Notes: generated by a model from the sequence alone, not told the origin. A stretch of DNA of 64,000 nt from Acetobacterium wieringae (GCF_026646375.1 NZ_JAIPPU010000017.1:1-64000); one strand, 5' to 3'. Positions 1 through 7,981 are shown, counted from the stretch's first letter. Program-made: numbers and translations.

Positions 1-1
1 G

Positions 2-346
2 TTTTTGGGGAATTTTCAACCGTTTATTATGGGTATTTTAACACCGATTTTGACAAAGGTTTCAGAAGGAGCTCTTTATCATCACGAGCGCTTTGATGGG
101 ACTGGATATGCCTATGGTTTGATTGGAGAAAAGATCCCTATTGAGGCACGAATTATTGGAATAGCCGACGCCGTTGATGCTATGAACAGCACCAGACCAT
201 ACCGCGAACGACAAACCAGAGATTATATAATTTATGAACTTAAGAATGGTCGGGGAACGCAGTTTGACCCCATGCTTGTTGATGTAATGCTGGAAATGAT
301 CAACGATAATATTTTAAATCCAGATTTTGAACCCCAGAAAGAATGA
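2..346 (+). CDS. HD-GYP domain protein, C-terminal part, cut by left edge
   Basis: The frame is open to the left edge, so this is the C-terminal part of a larger protein. It carries the second half of an HD-GYP domain: HHERFDGTGY, then IPIEARIIGIADAVDAM and RPYR, the signature after the catalytic HD. HD-GYP proteins are usually cyclic-di-GMP phosphodiesterases, often with an upstream sensor domain that cannot be seen here. The catalytic HD lies outside the window. The TGA stop is the first TGA of a REP-like element directly downstream, and the last codons (PDFEPQKE) are copied at 6692-6718. Domain assignment is firm; intactness is unknown. Confidence 0.8.
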   Translation, partial: FLGNFQPFIMGILTPILTKVSEGALYHHERFDGTGYAYGLIGEKIPIEARIIGIADAVDAMNSTRPYRERQTRDYIIYELKNGRGTQFDPMLVDVMLEMINDNILNPDFEPQKE

Positions 347-353
347 CAAGGGA

Positions 354-380
354 ATGACAAGGGGACGTTTCGTTTGTCAT
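354..380. repeat. REP-like element, copy 1
   Basis: Imperfect palindrome beginning ATGACAAGGGGACGTTTC and ending TTTGTCAT. It is the best-conserved copy of a family seen about ten times between 0.35 and 17.2 kb and nowhere later. It abuts a RAYT transposase relic, as REP sequences do. Confidence 0.75.
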
Positions 381-390
381 CTTCTTTACT

Positions 391-539
391 CTACTGCCCG
401 TTTCACCATCATCTTGCCCAGTCCAATACCCGGCTTTGAATAGGCATACAACTCAAAGCCGCCGTTTTCTCTGGCTCTTGTGAGCTTTTCCATAAAAATT
501 GATCGATCCACATCATCCAGAAAAATATTACGCTCATCC
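391..539 (-). pseudogene. RAYT (REP-associated HUH transposase) relic, internally deleted
   Basis: On the minus strand the sequence reads an N-terminal RAYT segment (ERNIFLDDVDRSIFMEKL, then ENGGFELYAY) joined directly to the extreme C-terminal segment (GLGKMMVKRAVE). The middle of the protein, with the HxH and catalytic tyrosine region, is missing. This is an internal-deletion derivative of the RAYT family that also left relics at 2.4, 14.6 and 17.2-17.8 kb. It lies directly beside REP copy 1, the usual arrangement for this family. It cannot be active by itself. Confidence 0.6.
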
Positions 540-540
540 A

Positions 541-609
541 GAAGAACTTGAAAAAGGCTTTGAGTCGTGGATTGACATTCTAGAGATACTGCTTAAAGAA
601 AGTAACTGA
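541..609 (+). pseudogene. Short C-terminal gene fragment, family unknown
   Basis: An open stretch of 22 codons reads ELEKGFESWIDILEILLKES and ends at TGA. It has no start codon or ribosome binding site of its own and follows the RAYT relic directly. It looks like the tail of a gene whose body was lost. The family was not recognised; it might be chance coding. Confidence 0.3.
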
Positions 610-647
610 AACTGTGATTAAAAAAAACAGAAAGGCTGGTGGACCAA

Positions 648-1583
648 ATGAATGATATGATTGATGCGAAAAAAATATTGAATGGCATTGAGAATGTGCC
701 GGGGATGAAGCATCATGACCTAACTGTGTGTGGCGGGCCCATGTCGGTCTATGAAGCAGGCGAAACGAGCAAACTTATCGTGGTGCTGTTGCATGGTGCA
801 ATGTACGATGAATCACGATTTATCTGGGATCAGCTGTTTCCATATTTAAGCAGAGATTATCACGTATTCGCACTGGATTCGCCGCGACACGGAAAATCAA
901 GGCCGTGGGAAGGTTATCTGGATCGCGCCAGGCTGATGGACATTCTGCACCATACAGTTAACCAGTTGGGACTTGAAAACTTCAGTCTTGTCGGTCTTTC
1001 CATGGGTGGCAGCCTCAGCATCGAATACGCATCGATACATCCGGAAAAGGTCAAATCAATGGTTCTGTTCGAGCCGGGCGGCTTGAGCGAAACGGTCGAT
1101 TCGCAATTTATTGTATGGCTTTACATAAAGATACCCGGTATGCTTAGGATACTTAACCGAAAGTATATTAAGAAAGACCATGCGGCGATGAGAAAATTGC
1201 TGGAGTCTATTTATGTGGGCGGTTCAAAACCAACGGATCCGGACCGGTTAACTTCAATTCTTGAGGATGAGATAAAGGGTAAATATAACTATGGCGAAAA
1301 TGACATGGACGACTGGCAGTTGAGCTGCATCGGACCGTTCCGATTAAAGTGGACCCTTCTTGACCGGCTTCCGTTGATTAAATGTCCGACACTCTGGTTA
1401 AGAGGAGCGGACAGTGTTCTGGTGAAGCAGTTTGAGATTGCCAACGCGGTAAAACGGGTTACCGACAGTGGCACAAAAGCCGAGTTGGAAGTCATTCCGA
1501 ACGCAGGGCATATCCTGCCGCTTGAACGCCCTGAACAGGTCAATACGGCGGTAAAAGCGTTTCTCGATAAGACGCACCAATAA
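648..1583 (+). CDS. Alpha/beta-fold hydrolase
   Basis: Predicted soluble serine hydrolase of about 311 residues. The order is that of the fold: oxyanion-hole strand VVLLHGAMYDES, a D-S-P-R-H-G turn, nucleophile elbow GLSMGGS, and the catalytic histidine near the C-terminus in NAGHILPLERPE. An acid (D of RGADSVL) sits before the histidine, as in epoxide-hydrolase and MhpC-like members. ATG 648 is chosen because GGTGG lies five bases upstream; the in-frame GTG at 639 is the alternative. The substrate cannot be told. It is a monocistronic gene, followed after 91 bases by an unrelated gene on the same strand. Confidence 0.8.
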   Translation: MNDMIDAKKILNGIENVPGMKHHDLTVCGGPMSVYEAGETSKLIVVLLHGAMYDESRFIWDQLFPYLSRDYHVFALDSPRHGKSRPWEGYLDRARLMDILHHTVNQLGLENFSLVGLSMGGSLSIEYASIHPEKVKSMVLFEPGGLSETVDSQFIVWLYIKIPGMLRILNRKYIKKDHAAMRKLLESIYVGGSKPTDPDRLTSILEDEIKGKYNYGENDMDDWQLSCIGPFRLKWTLLDRLPLIKCPTLWLRGADSVLVKQFEIANAVKRVTDSGTKAELEVIPNAGHILPLERPEQVNTAVKAFLDKTHQ

Positions 1584-1674
1584 ACAGATCTCTACGTTGT
1601 TATTCAAAAAAGTGCATCTGTTTAAACAGCCAAACACAAAACCGCCATTAGATGGCTACAGAGGAGTATTAAAA

Positions 1675-2271
1675 ATGAATGTGAGAGCCGAATTAGAAAA
1701 AGCAGTTGGCGTTGCAAAAAATATCCAGTTAAATGATATCGAGCTTGATCCCCTGAAAATCAAGACAATCATGATAAACGAGGTCGTTCCAGCCGACCCC
1801 TCTCAAGATTTTTACGGACAGCGTGATGCCGATTACTTGACAACAACGATACCGCTTTTTCAAAAGTCTGGAATGCCAATCAAGGATATCCAGGATATCT
1901 TGCACATGGGTGTCTATATTACAAATGCAGTCAAAACACCTAAGTCGGATTACACAATTGAAAAAAACAGTATCGAAAATAGCTTACCCTACCTGGAAAA
2001 AGAGCTTTCCTTATTCCCAAATGTCAAAGTAATTATGCTCATGGGCGACGTTGCCAAAAAAACGTTTAACATGTTGGCCAAAAAGACAACCAAGAAAAAT
2101 GTCATTCCGGCGGTTGCCACCTACAAGTTGCGAAATAGCGAAATCTATTATGGGAATATTCGGGTGATGCCGTCTTATATTATGACAGGCAAAAATATTC
2201 TTATTGAGAAGTCAAAGTTTGCAATGGCTTCTGAGGATATTGCCAAAATGGTCCGCATCATCAATTTTTGA
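1675..2271 (+). CDS. Uracil-DNA glycosylase-superfamily-like protein
   Basis: Protein of 198 aa starting at an ATG with AGAGGAG in good position; the longer reading frame upstream lacks this signal. It has INEVVPADPSQDFYG near residue 35 and a MLMGDVAKK strand near residue 125, a pattern I associate with uncharacterised UDG-fold proteins of Clostridia (motif A with E/D after N, then a hydrophobic strand ending in G-D). No iron-sulfur cysteines of family 4 UDG are visible. Real glycosylase activity is not shown. It ends at 2271, just before a composite relic on the other strand. The fold assignment is moderate. Confidence 0.55.
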   Translation: MNVRAELEKAVGVAKNIQLNDIELDPLKIKTIMINEVVPADPSQDFYGQRDADYLTTTIPLFQKSGMPIKDIQDILHMGVYITNAVKTPKSDYTIEKNSIENSLPYLEKELSLFPNVKVIMLMGDVAKKTFNMLAKKTTKKNVIPAVATYKLRNSEIYYGNIRVMPSYIMTGKNILIEKSKFAMASEDIAKMVRIINF

Positions 2272-2285
2272 ATCAGTTCCTATAA

Positions 2286-2560
2286 TTATGGGAGGGTTTC
2301 CACATAATATCCGATCATATTATTTCTGAATAACTTGTTGATTGTCTCTTTAATAATAGCCTTCATCGTTTCTCCCTGGTGGTTATCTACCACGTTATTA
2401 TTTTTGATCTCACTCCATATCATCTTATCCCTTCCCAACACCCGGCTCAATTGATGGATACTGTCACCTGTTTCCCGCTGAATCTGTCGGATCAGCTGAT
2501 TTCGCTCATCAACTGGCAATTTTTCCAGATTCCGGTATTCGGGGTTTTAGTTTACCAGAA
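2286..2560 (-). pseudogene. Composite relic: RAYT C-terminus joined to LUD gene 5' end
   Basis: One minus-strand frame reads a RAYT tail (VDERNQLIRQIQRETG, IHQLSRVLGRDKM) that runs straight into the upstream region and first codons of the LUD gene found whole at 6769-7386 (NNVVDNHQGE, then NNMIGYYVETLP). The LUD part stops after about 25 codons. The same junction of RAYT tail with LUD leader is present at the intact gene, so this is a degraded segmental copy and not an independent gene. Confidence 0.75.
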
Positions 2561-2750
2561 CTGTCAGTTATTCATCTGACCATCTGGTTTTAGGGCGATT
2601 AACCATACACTTGGCCAGGTTTCCTTGTTCAAAAAATCGGATTTTTGTGATTTTGTCAGTATTCAGCCAACTAAAACAGCCCCGTCTAAAAGCCGTTAAA
2701 GCTGTGAATCGGGCATATCTTATTGAGATTTATAATTCAAACTCAATCGT

Positions 2751-3224
2751 TTATTCCTCATTTTTCACCACCGGCGACCAAAGTTCATAGCTCCCATTTA
2801 CGCCATCAGGATAATACTCAAAGAAAAAACCATGTTTATAATCTAGCGCATAACCTGCTTGTGGTATCGCTTCAAAGAAAAAATCCGTCCATGCTTTTAC
2901 AGCATCATAATCCTTTTCAAAAGATGCAACCGCATAAAGCGCAGCAGGTATTTCTTTTAATTCTGCTTTAATGGAAGTTGCAGAAAGGCTGTCCGTTTCT
3001 TTTCCCAAAAGATAGTGGTATCGTTCATGACCTTCTAGATACCACATTAGACCATAATACTCTTCTGTTCTACTTTTCGCCACATTATTAATCATCGAAA
3101 CTTTACCACTTTCGAAATAGTCGCTATACAAAGCTTCAACGTCCTGATTGCTTTCCTCCAGCGAGGTTTCAACGGAAAAGCCGCATATTTGAAAATCAGC
3201 TTTGTCTATAAAACGTATTTGCAT
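2751..3224 (-). CDS. GyrI-like / effector-binding domain protein
   Basis: Stand-alone effector-binding (GyrI/SOUL-like, AraC_E_bind) protein of 157 aa without a DNA-binding domain. The start (MQIRFIDKADF) is set by AAGGAGGGG five bases upstream; the ORF extends 14 codons further without such a signal. Typical elements are the N-terminal strand with FxICGFSVETS, the central alternating strands with YYGLMWYLE, AALYAVASF, and the C-terminal DYKHGFFFEYYPDG. Such domains bind small amphipathic drugs or act as hydrolases of cyclopropane compounds; no ligand can be inferred. Downstream lies only relic DNA. Confidence 0.75.
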   Translation of the reverse strand: MQIRFIDKADFQICGFSVETSLEESNQDVEALYSDYFESGKVSMINNVAKSRTEEYYGLMWYLEGHERYHYLLGKETDSLSATSIKAELKEIPAALYAVASFEKDYDAVKAWTDFFFEAIPQAGYALDYKHGFFFEYYPDGVNGSYELWSPVVKNEE

Positions 3225-3262
3225 CGTACTCCCCTCCTTGTCGGTAAATTCTAATTTGTTTG

Positions 3263-3454
3263 TCATCCAAATCGCAGTCCAACTATGCCTATTTTGGCGG
3301 TCGATCTATTCGCTCGTATGACAAAGGAGCCGTTGTCTTTAACCTTATAATCTGGAAAAAACGTCAGAACCTTCTGACCCAAGCTGTCGATATGGCCTTG
3401 ATCGACGGCAATTCCGATTAGAATTAAAAGTACGCTCTTCGTCACTGACGACAG
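3263..3454 (-). pseudogene. Serine beta-lactamase-like (class C / PF00144) fragment
   Basis: The frame begins SSVTKSVLLILIGIA, the catalytic SxxK motif (S-V-T-K) and helix of the beta-lactamase / DD-peptidase-like serine hydrolases, followed by DQGHIDSLGQKV. The reading breaks down after about 40 codons. Everything before the catalytic serine and the whole C-terminal half are missing. It is joined head-to-head with a methyltransferase fragment at 3454. Non-functional. Confidence 0.65.
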
Positions 3455-3711
3455 CGCTCAGCAAAATATTTAAAATGCTATCAGTCGGCGGTCACCTATT
3501 ATGTCTGGAATATGAAAAGGACGACTTGATTATCGAAGGCCCGCCCATATCCATTCGTATTAAATCCGAGGAACTTGAGAAACTATTGTTAACGTCTGGC
3601 TTTGAAATTGTGAAGAAGACCAAAATTAACGCTGCTATTTATACTGTTTTAGCGGTTAAACCTGAGAATCAACTTGTCAAAAGGACATTGCAAAAGGGTA
3701 CTGTGCGATAA
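3454..3711 (+). pseudogene. Class I SAM-methyltransferase C-terminal fragment
   Basis: The frame ALSKIFKMLSVGGHLLCLEY, then SEELEKLLLTSGFEIVKK and YTVLAVKPE, matches the last strands (beta-5 to beta-7) of a class I methyltransferase of the UbiE/methyltransf_11 type. The SAM-binding glycine-rich motif is absent because the N-terminal two-thirds are gone. It abuts the beta-lactamase fragment, so two truncated genes meet at one junction. Confidence 0.6.
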
Positions 3712-3727
3712 AATGTTACAGATATCT

Positions 3728-3884
3728 GTTATCGCATCTCCTCAATTTTTTAGAGAATTGTGAGAGAACCGTCCGAATTATTTCGTCTTATGAACGATCT
3801 TCAATTAACATGTTTTCTCACAATTCGATCATTATTCTGTGATAACCTGAAATCTAAATGGTCAGCTTTAGCCAGACCTCCATA
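3728..3884. repeat. Palindromic element (3728-3846) with copied gene end (3847-3884)
   Basis: The ends GTTATCGCA and TGTGATAAC are inverted repeats, and inside them GAATTGTGAGA and TCTCACAATTC form a second inverted pair, so about 119 bases can fold into one long hairpin. An almost identical copy is at 9171-9291. The identity continues to the right for about 38 bases, which at 9292-9329 are the last codons of the AraC-type effector gene. Here those codons have no gene body. Confidence 0.8.
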
Positions 3885-3888
3885 CTAA

Positions 3889-3920
3889 ATGACGAGGGGA
3901 CATTTCGGGACCTGTGTCAT
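3889..3920. repeat. REP-like element, copy 2 (divergent)
   Basis: ATGACGAGGGGACATTTCGG followed by a diverged half and TGTGTCAT. It matches the REP family with several changes. Confidence 0.6.
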
Positions 3921-3964
3921 GCCGCGTCATGAGCTTTTATCCATTATTGTTCAAACTATTCTAC

Positions 3965-4870
3965 TTACTTCATGTGATAGCTTTGATTCAAATATTTTTC
4001 AAACGACTCTTTTTTTAATAATATAGGCGTTATAGCTTCACCATAAAACTCTTCTGTTTCTCCAATAACTTTGCCTCCAAATTTCAATAACATATTCACA
4101 GTTACATCTCTCGCATCAATATATAACTCATCTGTATATCCATTGAAAATTTTTTTTAATGAATAGATAGCTATTTTTTCACCAATGCCTATACCTCGTA
4201 AACCTTTATCAACAGCGAACCTTCCCCATCGCCATTTATCATTTTTTTTCCAGGCAGCTGCCACCCCTATAATATCTTCTCCTACTCTTGCACCCCACCA
4301 GATTGGCTTTAAATTGAGATTTAATGGAACCAATTCTGTAGGAATACCTTGTTCGTTAGTAAATACTTCTGTTGCTAATTTTATTGCTTCATCCATATAA
4401 TTTTCTGAAATTTTCTCAATCAAGATTCTAGAATCATTCTTTTCAAGATGGTTTTTTAATGCAAGAATACGAAATGCTTTAAATGCCCTAACAATATTAT
4501 CTATGTCCTCGCTATCTCCTCGTTCTAAAATTTCATTCATAAATACATTTGCTTTAAACTCCCCATCGTTAATAGCTGTCAAACCTAATGGCAAAAGGTA
4601 AATATCTTTCATTCTCTTATCATTTTCGGACCTTTTCAATTCTAAATAATTACTAGCTTGCAAATTACTAACTATTCTACTAAGTGAAGCCTTATCGATG
4701 CCCAAATTGATTAATAATTCATTTAAAGTAGTCTTTCCGTTTTGCTTTAAGTAGTTTAATATGTGCGATTGCGCCAATGTCAAGCCCGAATTCAAGCAAT
4801 TGTAATTTAATAAACCTAATTCCCTCACAATTAGCCTTAACTCTTTTCTAACTATTTCTTCTTTGTTCAT
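3965..4870 (-). CDS. MarR-type regulator fused to GNAT acetyltransferase
   Basis: About 301 aa. Residues 1-130 are a MarR-like winged helix (LTLAQSHILNYLKQNG, then IDKASLSRIVSNL recognition helix and DKRMKDIYLLPLG wing). Residues 150-290 are a GNAT domain with the acetyl-CoA loop GLRGIGIGEKIA and a C-terminal KFGGKVIGE strand. Such fusions are bifunctional regulators with a linked acetyltransferase; the substrate is unknown. ATG 4870 is preferred over 4900 because the purine-rich GGGGAAAGGG is upstream of it, and codon 4900 lies inside a perfect palindrome that looks like its own operator. It is a single gene with no co-directional partner. Confidence 0.85.
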   Translation of the reverse strand: MNKEEIVRKELRLIVRELGLLNYNCLNSGLTLAQSHILNYLKQNGKTTLNELLINLGIDKASLSRIVSNLQASNYLELKRSENDKRMKDIYLLPLGLTAINDGEFKANVFMNEILERGDSEDIDNIVRAFKAFRILALKNHLEKNDSRILIEKISENYMDEAIKLATEVFTNEQGIPTELVPLNLNLKPIWWGARVGEDIIGVAAAWKKNDKWRWGRFAVDKGLRGIGIGEKIAIYSLKKIFNGYTDELYIDARDVTVNMLLKFGGKVIGETEEFYGEAITPILLKKESFEKYLNQSYHMK

Positions 4871-4884
4871 ACCCTTTCCCCATT

Positions 4885-4903
4885 TAGTTGATACTATCAA
4901 CTA
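4885..4903. promoter_or_regulatory. Perfect 9-1-9 palindrome, likely MarR-type autoregulatory operator
   Basis: TAGTTGATA-C-TATCAACTA, 19 bases, 14 bases before the chosen start of the MarR-GNAT gene. Size and symmetry fit a MarR-dimer site. Autoregulation is inferred from position. Confidence 0.6.
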
Positions 4904-5077
4904 TTATGCCTTGCTCGAAGCTTTTAGTCAAGCCCATTCAAGAAGTCAATTCAAAAAAAGAGCTTCATGCCTCAAGATAAGTTTAGATATATCTAGGCTG
5001 TGTGCTGAATAAGCAAGCAAAGCAAACACAGGTAAATCAAATTATTTGCAGGGTATAATACTTTCAGAGGAAAAAGT

Positions 5078-5725
5078 CTATTCTGAAAAAACTACATCTT
5101 GGATTGGGAGCCTCACAGTTGGATGCCCAGATGTCGTTGCTTTGCCTAGTGCAATTAGCAAAACAGGAAAATATCGGTCAAAAATGTTAAAAGCCTTCGA
5201 AAACTTTTCTTTGTCATATCCTGCCATTGGTACCGTATCGTAGCCCTTACTACGAGCAGTAAGCATTAGCTGCATTGATACCAGTCCGCAGTCAATACAT
5301 ACGGTTTGTCGGATTTCTTCCAATGACATGTTAGAATACAAGTCGGTATAGCGTTTGATAAAAGATTTTGCCATATCGGCAGAGAGAAATCCTGCATCTA
5401 CTGCTTTGCCATAAATTTTATCAGCCATTTTGAAGCATTCCAAGTCACCAAGAACGACAATGACAGCAGAAGCTTCAACCACTTGTTTTTGGTTGTATGC
5501 GATTGGAAGCAGCTTTTGTTTTAATTCAGGCGTATCGATAATAAGAAACCGCCATGACTGTAGATTGCCGCCTGAGGGAGCCAGTGTAGCTTGTTGTAAT
5601 ATTTCGATCAATTCCTCTTTAGTAACCTTGATTTCAGGATTATAACTGCGGATGGAATGACGTTCCCTTACGACATTAGAAAACAATTGATTATCCGATG
5701 ATTGAGCTAACAGTGAATCGATCAT
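5078..5725 (-). CDS. Nitroreductase family protein (FMN-dependent)
   Basis: 215 aa, length typical for the NfsB/YdgI-like nitroreductase fold. FMN-binding residues are seen in VVRERHSIRSYNPE (R-x-S-x-R) near residue 20, in APSGGNLQSWRF near residue 50 and in a C-terminal VLLIALGKA strand. Such enzymes reduce nitro-aromatics, quinones or enones with NAD(P)H. AAAGGAGG lies before the ATG. It is divergent from a TetR-family gene across a 246-base spacer, so it is probably the regulated target of that repressor. Confidence 0.88.
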   Translation of the reverse strand: MIDSLLAQSSDNQLFSNVVRERHSIRSYNPEIKVTKEELIEILQQATLAPSGGNLQSWRFLIIDTPELKQKLLPIAYNQKQVVEASAVIVVLGDLECFKMADKIYGKAVDAGFLSADMAKSFIKRYTDLYSNMSLEEIRQTVCIDCGLVSMQLMLTARSKGYDTVPMAGYDKEKFSKAFNIFDRYFPVLLIALGKATTSGHPTVRLPIQDVVFSE

Positions 5726-5971
5726 ATATTTTTCCTCCTTTTAAACCTTCATTTTTCAACGTGACATTTGGCATTTTTGTTACAATAGACCATGTTAAAT
5801 CCAGAAAAATTCATCCGTACTTAAAGTCTTATGCAACATTTGTTATTTTTCAAACACGTGTTGCACTTCTATGTTATAATAACTATAAGACGGACACAAC
5901 CATCAATATAGATAGTCTGTGGTATAGCCAACACAAATGCGTTAATGTTGTTTATAATAGGAGGTAACGAC
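5726..5971. promoter_or_regulatory. Divergent control region between nitroreductase and TetR genes
   Basis: It holds a TATAAT at 5875-5880, read towards the TetR gene, and an inverted pair GCAACA (5833-5838) / TGTTGC (5859-5864), the right half overlapping the palindrome AACACGTGTT at 5853-5862. One of these is the likely TetR operator. No clean -35 was found. Confidence 0.45.
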
Positions 5972-6568
5972 ATGGCAATAAAAAAAAACGAACTAGATCC
6001 TCGCGTGAAACGGACGCGTCAACTCATACAAGACGCTTTTACTTCATTAATGCGAGAGAATGAATTTAATGATATCACTGTTAAAGACATTGCAGAAAGA
6101 GCTACAGTTAACCGAGCTACCTTTTATGCGCATTTTGTGGACAAATTTGATATCCTTGAGTCTAAAATAACGGAATCTTTTATGACCATACTACTCCGAA
6201 GAATAGATGGACATGAAATTCTAAATGAAGAGACTATTCAGAGCATATTTTTAGCAGTATGTGATTTTCACAAAGATTTGAGTACTTTGTGCCAAAGAAG
6301 TTATAAAACTCTTGGCACTCAATTTGAATCCAAAATAAAAGAGATTACGAAAACAACATTGAATGCTTTTCTAACTAAAGATAAGATTTTAAATTCAAAC
6401 GAACAATTATTGTTGAATACAGCGTCTATTATGTTAAGCTGGGGGATGTATGGGGCAGCTTATGACTGGAACAATGAAGGGCGTCATATCCCTGCAGAAT
6501 CATTTGTTAAACAAAACATGCCTTTAGTCATGAATGGATTTAAAGAATTATTAACCGTCATGAATTGA
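5972..6568 (+). CDS. TetR/AcrR-family transcriptional regulator
   Basis: 198 aa. The N-terminal helix-turn-helix reads RTRQLIQDAFTSLM, ITVKDIAERATVNRATFYAH, FVDKFDIL, which is classic TetR. The C-terminal all-helical ligand domain is of the DhaS/TetR_C type (LNTASIMLSWGMYGAAYDW). The start is the ATG with AGGAGGT eight bases upstream; nine extra upstream codons in frame are ignored. It is divergent from the nitroreductase gene and most likely represses it. The ligand is unknown. Confidence 0.88.
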   Translation: MAIKKNELDPRVKRTRQLIQDAFTSLMRENEFNDITVKDIAERATVNRATFYAHFVDKFDILESKITESFMTILLRRIDGHEILNEETIQSIFLAVCDFHKDLSTLCQRSYKTLGTQFESKIKEITKTTLNAFLTKDKILNSNEQLLLNTASIMLSWGMYGAAYDWNNEGRHIPAESFVKQNMPLVMNGFKELLTVMN

Positions 6569-6617
6569 GTATTATAAACAGTGGATACAACACTGATAAA
6601 GGTAATACTGTTTTTAT
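6568..6617 (+). terminator. Possible rho-independent terminator after tetR
   Basis: AGTATTA (6568-6574) pairs with TAATACT (6603-6609), enclosing a smaller CAGTG/CACTG hairpin, then GTTTTTAT. The stem is AT-rich and weak. Confidence 0.4.
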
Positions 6618-6691
6618 ATCTAACCTATGTCAAGATTCTACCAAATTTTGTTGAGAATTGAGGTAAGTTTAAGTATCATGGTATCTTTCCC

Positions 6692-6751
6692 TCCAGATTT
6701 TGAACCCCAGAAAGAATGACAAGGGGAATTCTCGAAGCGTCCCCTTGTCAT
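6692..6751. repeat. Copied HD-GYP gene tail plus two facing REP elements
   Basis: 6692-6725 repeats about 34 bases found at 319-352: the final codons and stop of the HD-GYP gene and the first bases of its REP element. 6716-6751 is a perfect 11-base inverted repeat ATGACAAGGGG / CCCCTTGTCAT, i.e. two REP half-elements in opposite orientation. Confidence 0.75.
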
Positions 6752-6768
6752 ACCTGTGACAGCAAAGA

Positions 6769-7386
6769 TTAATACCCGTAATCTCCTTCAATAAATATAA
6801 CTTTGATTCGTTCCTTTTCAAATTGACCTGTTATCAGTACAAAATCATTGCAAATACGTTGGGAATGGTGACAGTCTATACATTTGCCAAGTTTCGTGCA
6901 TGGCGTTTCCTTTCCACATCGCTTTGCATCCAGCGGCGCGGCAATCTGACGGGTACGCAAAATAGCATCCTCAACCGATTTTACAATTTTGTTCGTTCCC
7001 ACAACTGCAATCACCTGCTTCGGTCCATAAATGATGGGTGCGACACGGCTTCCGTTTCCATCGATGTTAAATAGTTTTCCATCTGTAGTCACAGCGTTAA
7101 TTCCTGTTAAAAAGGTATCCGCACGAAAGTTTTGAAGATAAATCTCTCGCTTTTCCTTGCGGCTCAAGCCTTGCCGGTATTTATCCAGAAACGTATAAGA
7201 ATGATTTCTCACATATTCGAATACGCCGGTCTGCTCTAACGTAACAGAATCGCCACAGCCCACAGTCTGCCCCTCTGGCATCAATTTCCGAATCAGCTCA
7301 TATAATTGTGGGAGGGTTTCCACATAATATCCGATCATATTATTTCTGCATAAATTGTCGATTGTCTCTGTGATAATATCCTTCAT
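6769..7386 (-). CDS. LUD-domain protein (LutC/DUF162-like)
   Basis: About 205 aa with the LUD fold: NNMIGYYVETLPQLYELI at the start, then VGCGDSVTLEQTGVFEYV, DTFLTGINAVTTDGKLFNID and the nucleotide-like loop PKQVIAVVGTNKIV. The C-terminal CGKETPCTKLGKC...C cysteines are typical of the stand-alone clostridial members. Lactate-utilisation relatives work with Fe-S partners, but none is adjacent here, so the role is open. ATG 7386 is chosen because AGGGAG lies at the right distance; further upstream codons continue into a RAYT tail. A broken 5' copy is at 2286-2440. Confidence 0.8.
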   Translation of the reverse strand: MKDIITETIDNLCRNNMIGYYVETLPQLYELIRKLMPEGQTVGCGDSVTLEQTGVFEYVRNHSYTFLDKYRQGLSRKEKREIYLQNFRADTFLTGINAVTTDGKLFNIDGNGSRVAPIIYGPKQVIAVVGTNKIVKSVEDAILRTRQIAAPLDAKRCGKETPCTKLGKCIDCHHSQRICNDFVLITGQFEKERIKVIFIEGDYGY

Positions 7387-7457
7387 CATTTCTCCCTGGT
7401 GGTTATCTACCACGCTATTGTTTTTGATCTCACTCCATATCATCTTACCCGTTCCCT

Positions 7458-7485
7458 ATGACAAAGGGGATGAGAGGGATGTCAA
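7458..7485. repeat. Degenerate REP-like element
   Basis: ATGACAAAGGGGATGAGAGG followed by GATGTCAA, a diverged copy just upstream of the LUD gene leader. Confidence 0.4.
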
Positions 7486-7522
7486 TGGAACGCTGTTATG
7501 CAATTACCGAATCCTCCCCATA

Positions 7523-7882
7523 TCATGTCTTGAGCAATCCCGGTTTTTTCTCCATAAATACCAGATTCAGATCTTTTGACAGCGGTTTGATTTTGAATTG
7601 GACAAAGCCGAGGCGTTTATAAAGTCTTAAATTTCTAAGACTTTGATCACTGGTAAACAGTTCTTGTCGTAGTCCTGAGTTGTCTTTTTCAATTTCTTTC
7701 AGCAGTGCTGTGCCGATGCCATTTCCCTGATAATCGGGATGTATAATCAATTTGCCGATATAGAGCGTATCATTGTCAACAAAACCTCTGACCGATCCAA
7801 TCAGTTCATTTTTTTTATTTACGGCTTGATAGAATGTTCCTTTTTCAAACTCCAGCAATACTTCTTCCAGTGTTTGGGTCAA
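7523..7882 (-). pseudogene. GNAT acetyltransferase, N-terminally truncated
   Basis: The C-terminal three-quarters of a GNAT domain are clear: YIGKLIIHPDYQGNGIGTAL (acetyl-CoA loop) and SLRNLRLYKRLGFVQF. The usual first strand and helix are missing. In frame the reading starts after a stop with EARLLNNYEIQPLTQTLEE; relatives have about 25 further residues before this. The only start in frame is a TTG without a ribosome binding site. It is probably an inactive 5'-deleted gene, although a short functional protein cannot be excluded. Confidence 0.6.
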
Positions 7883-7981
7883 TGGCTGAATTTCATAATT
7901 ATTTAACAGTCTCGCTTCGCAATGATTTCTTTATAATCTTTGTCAAAATACAAATACGATGATAAAGAATAATGATTCTTT

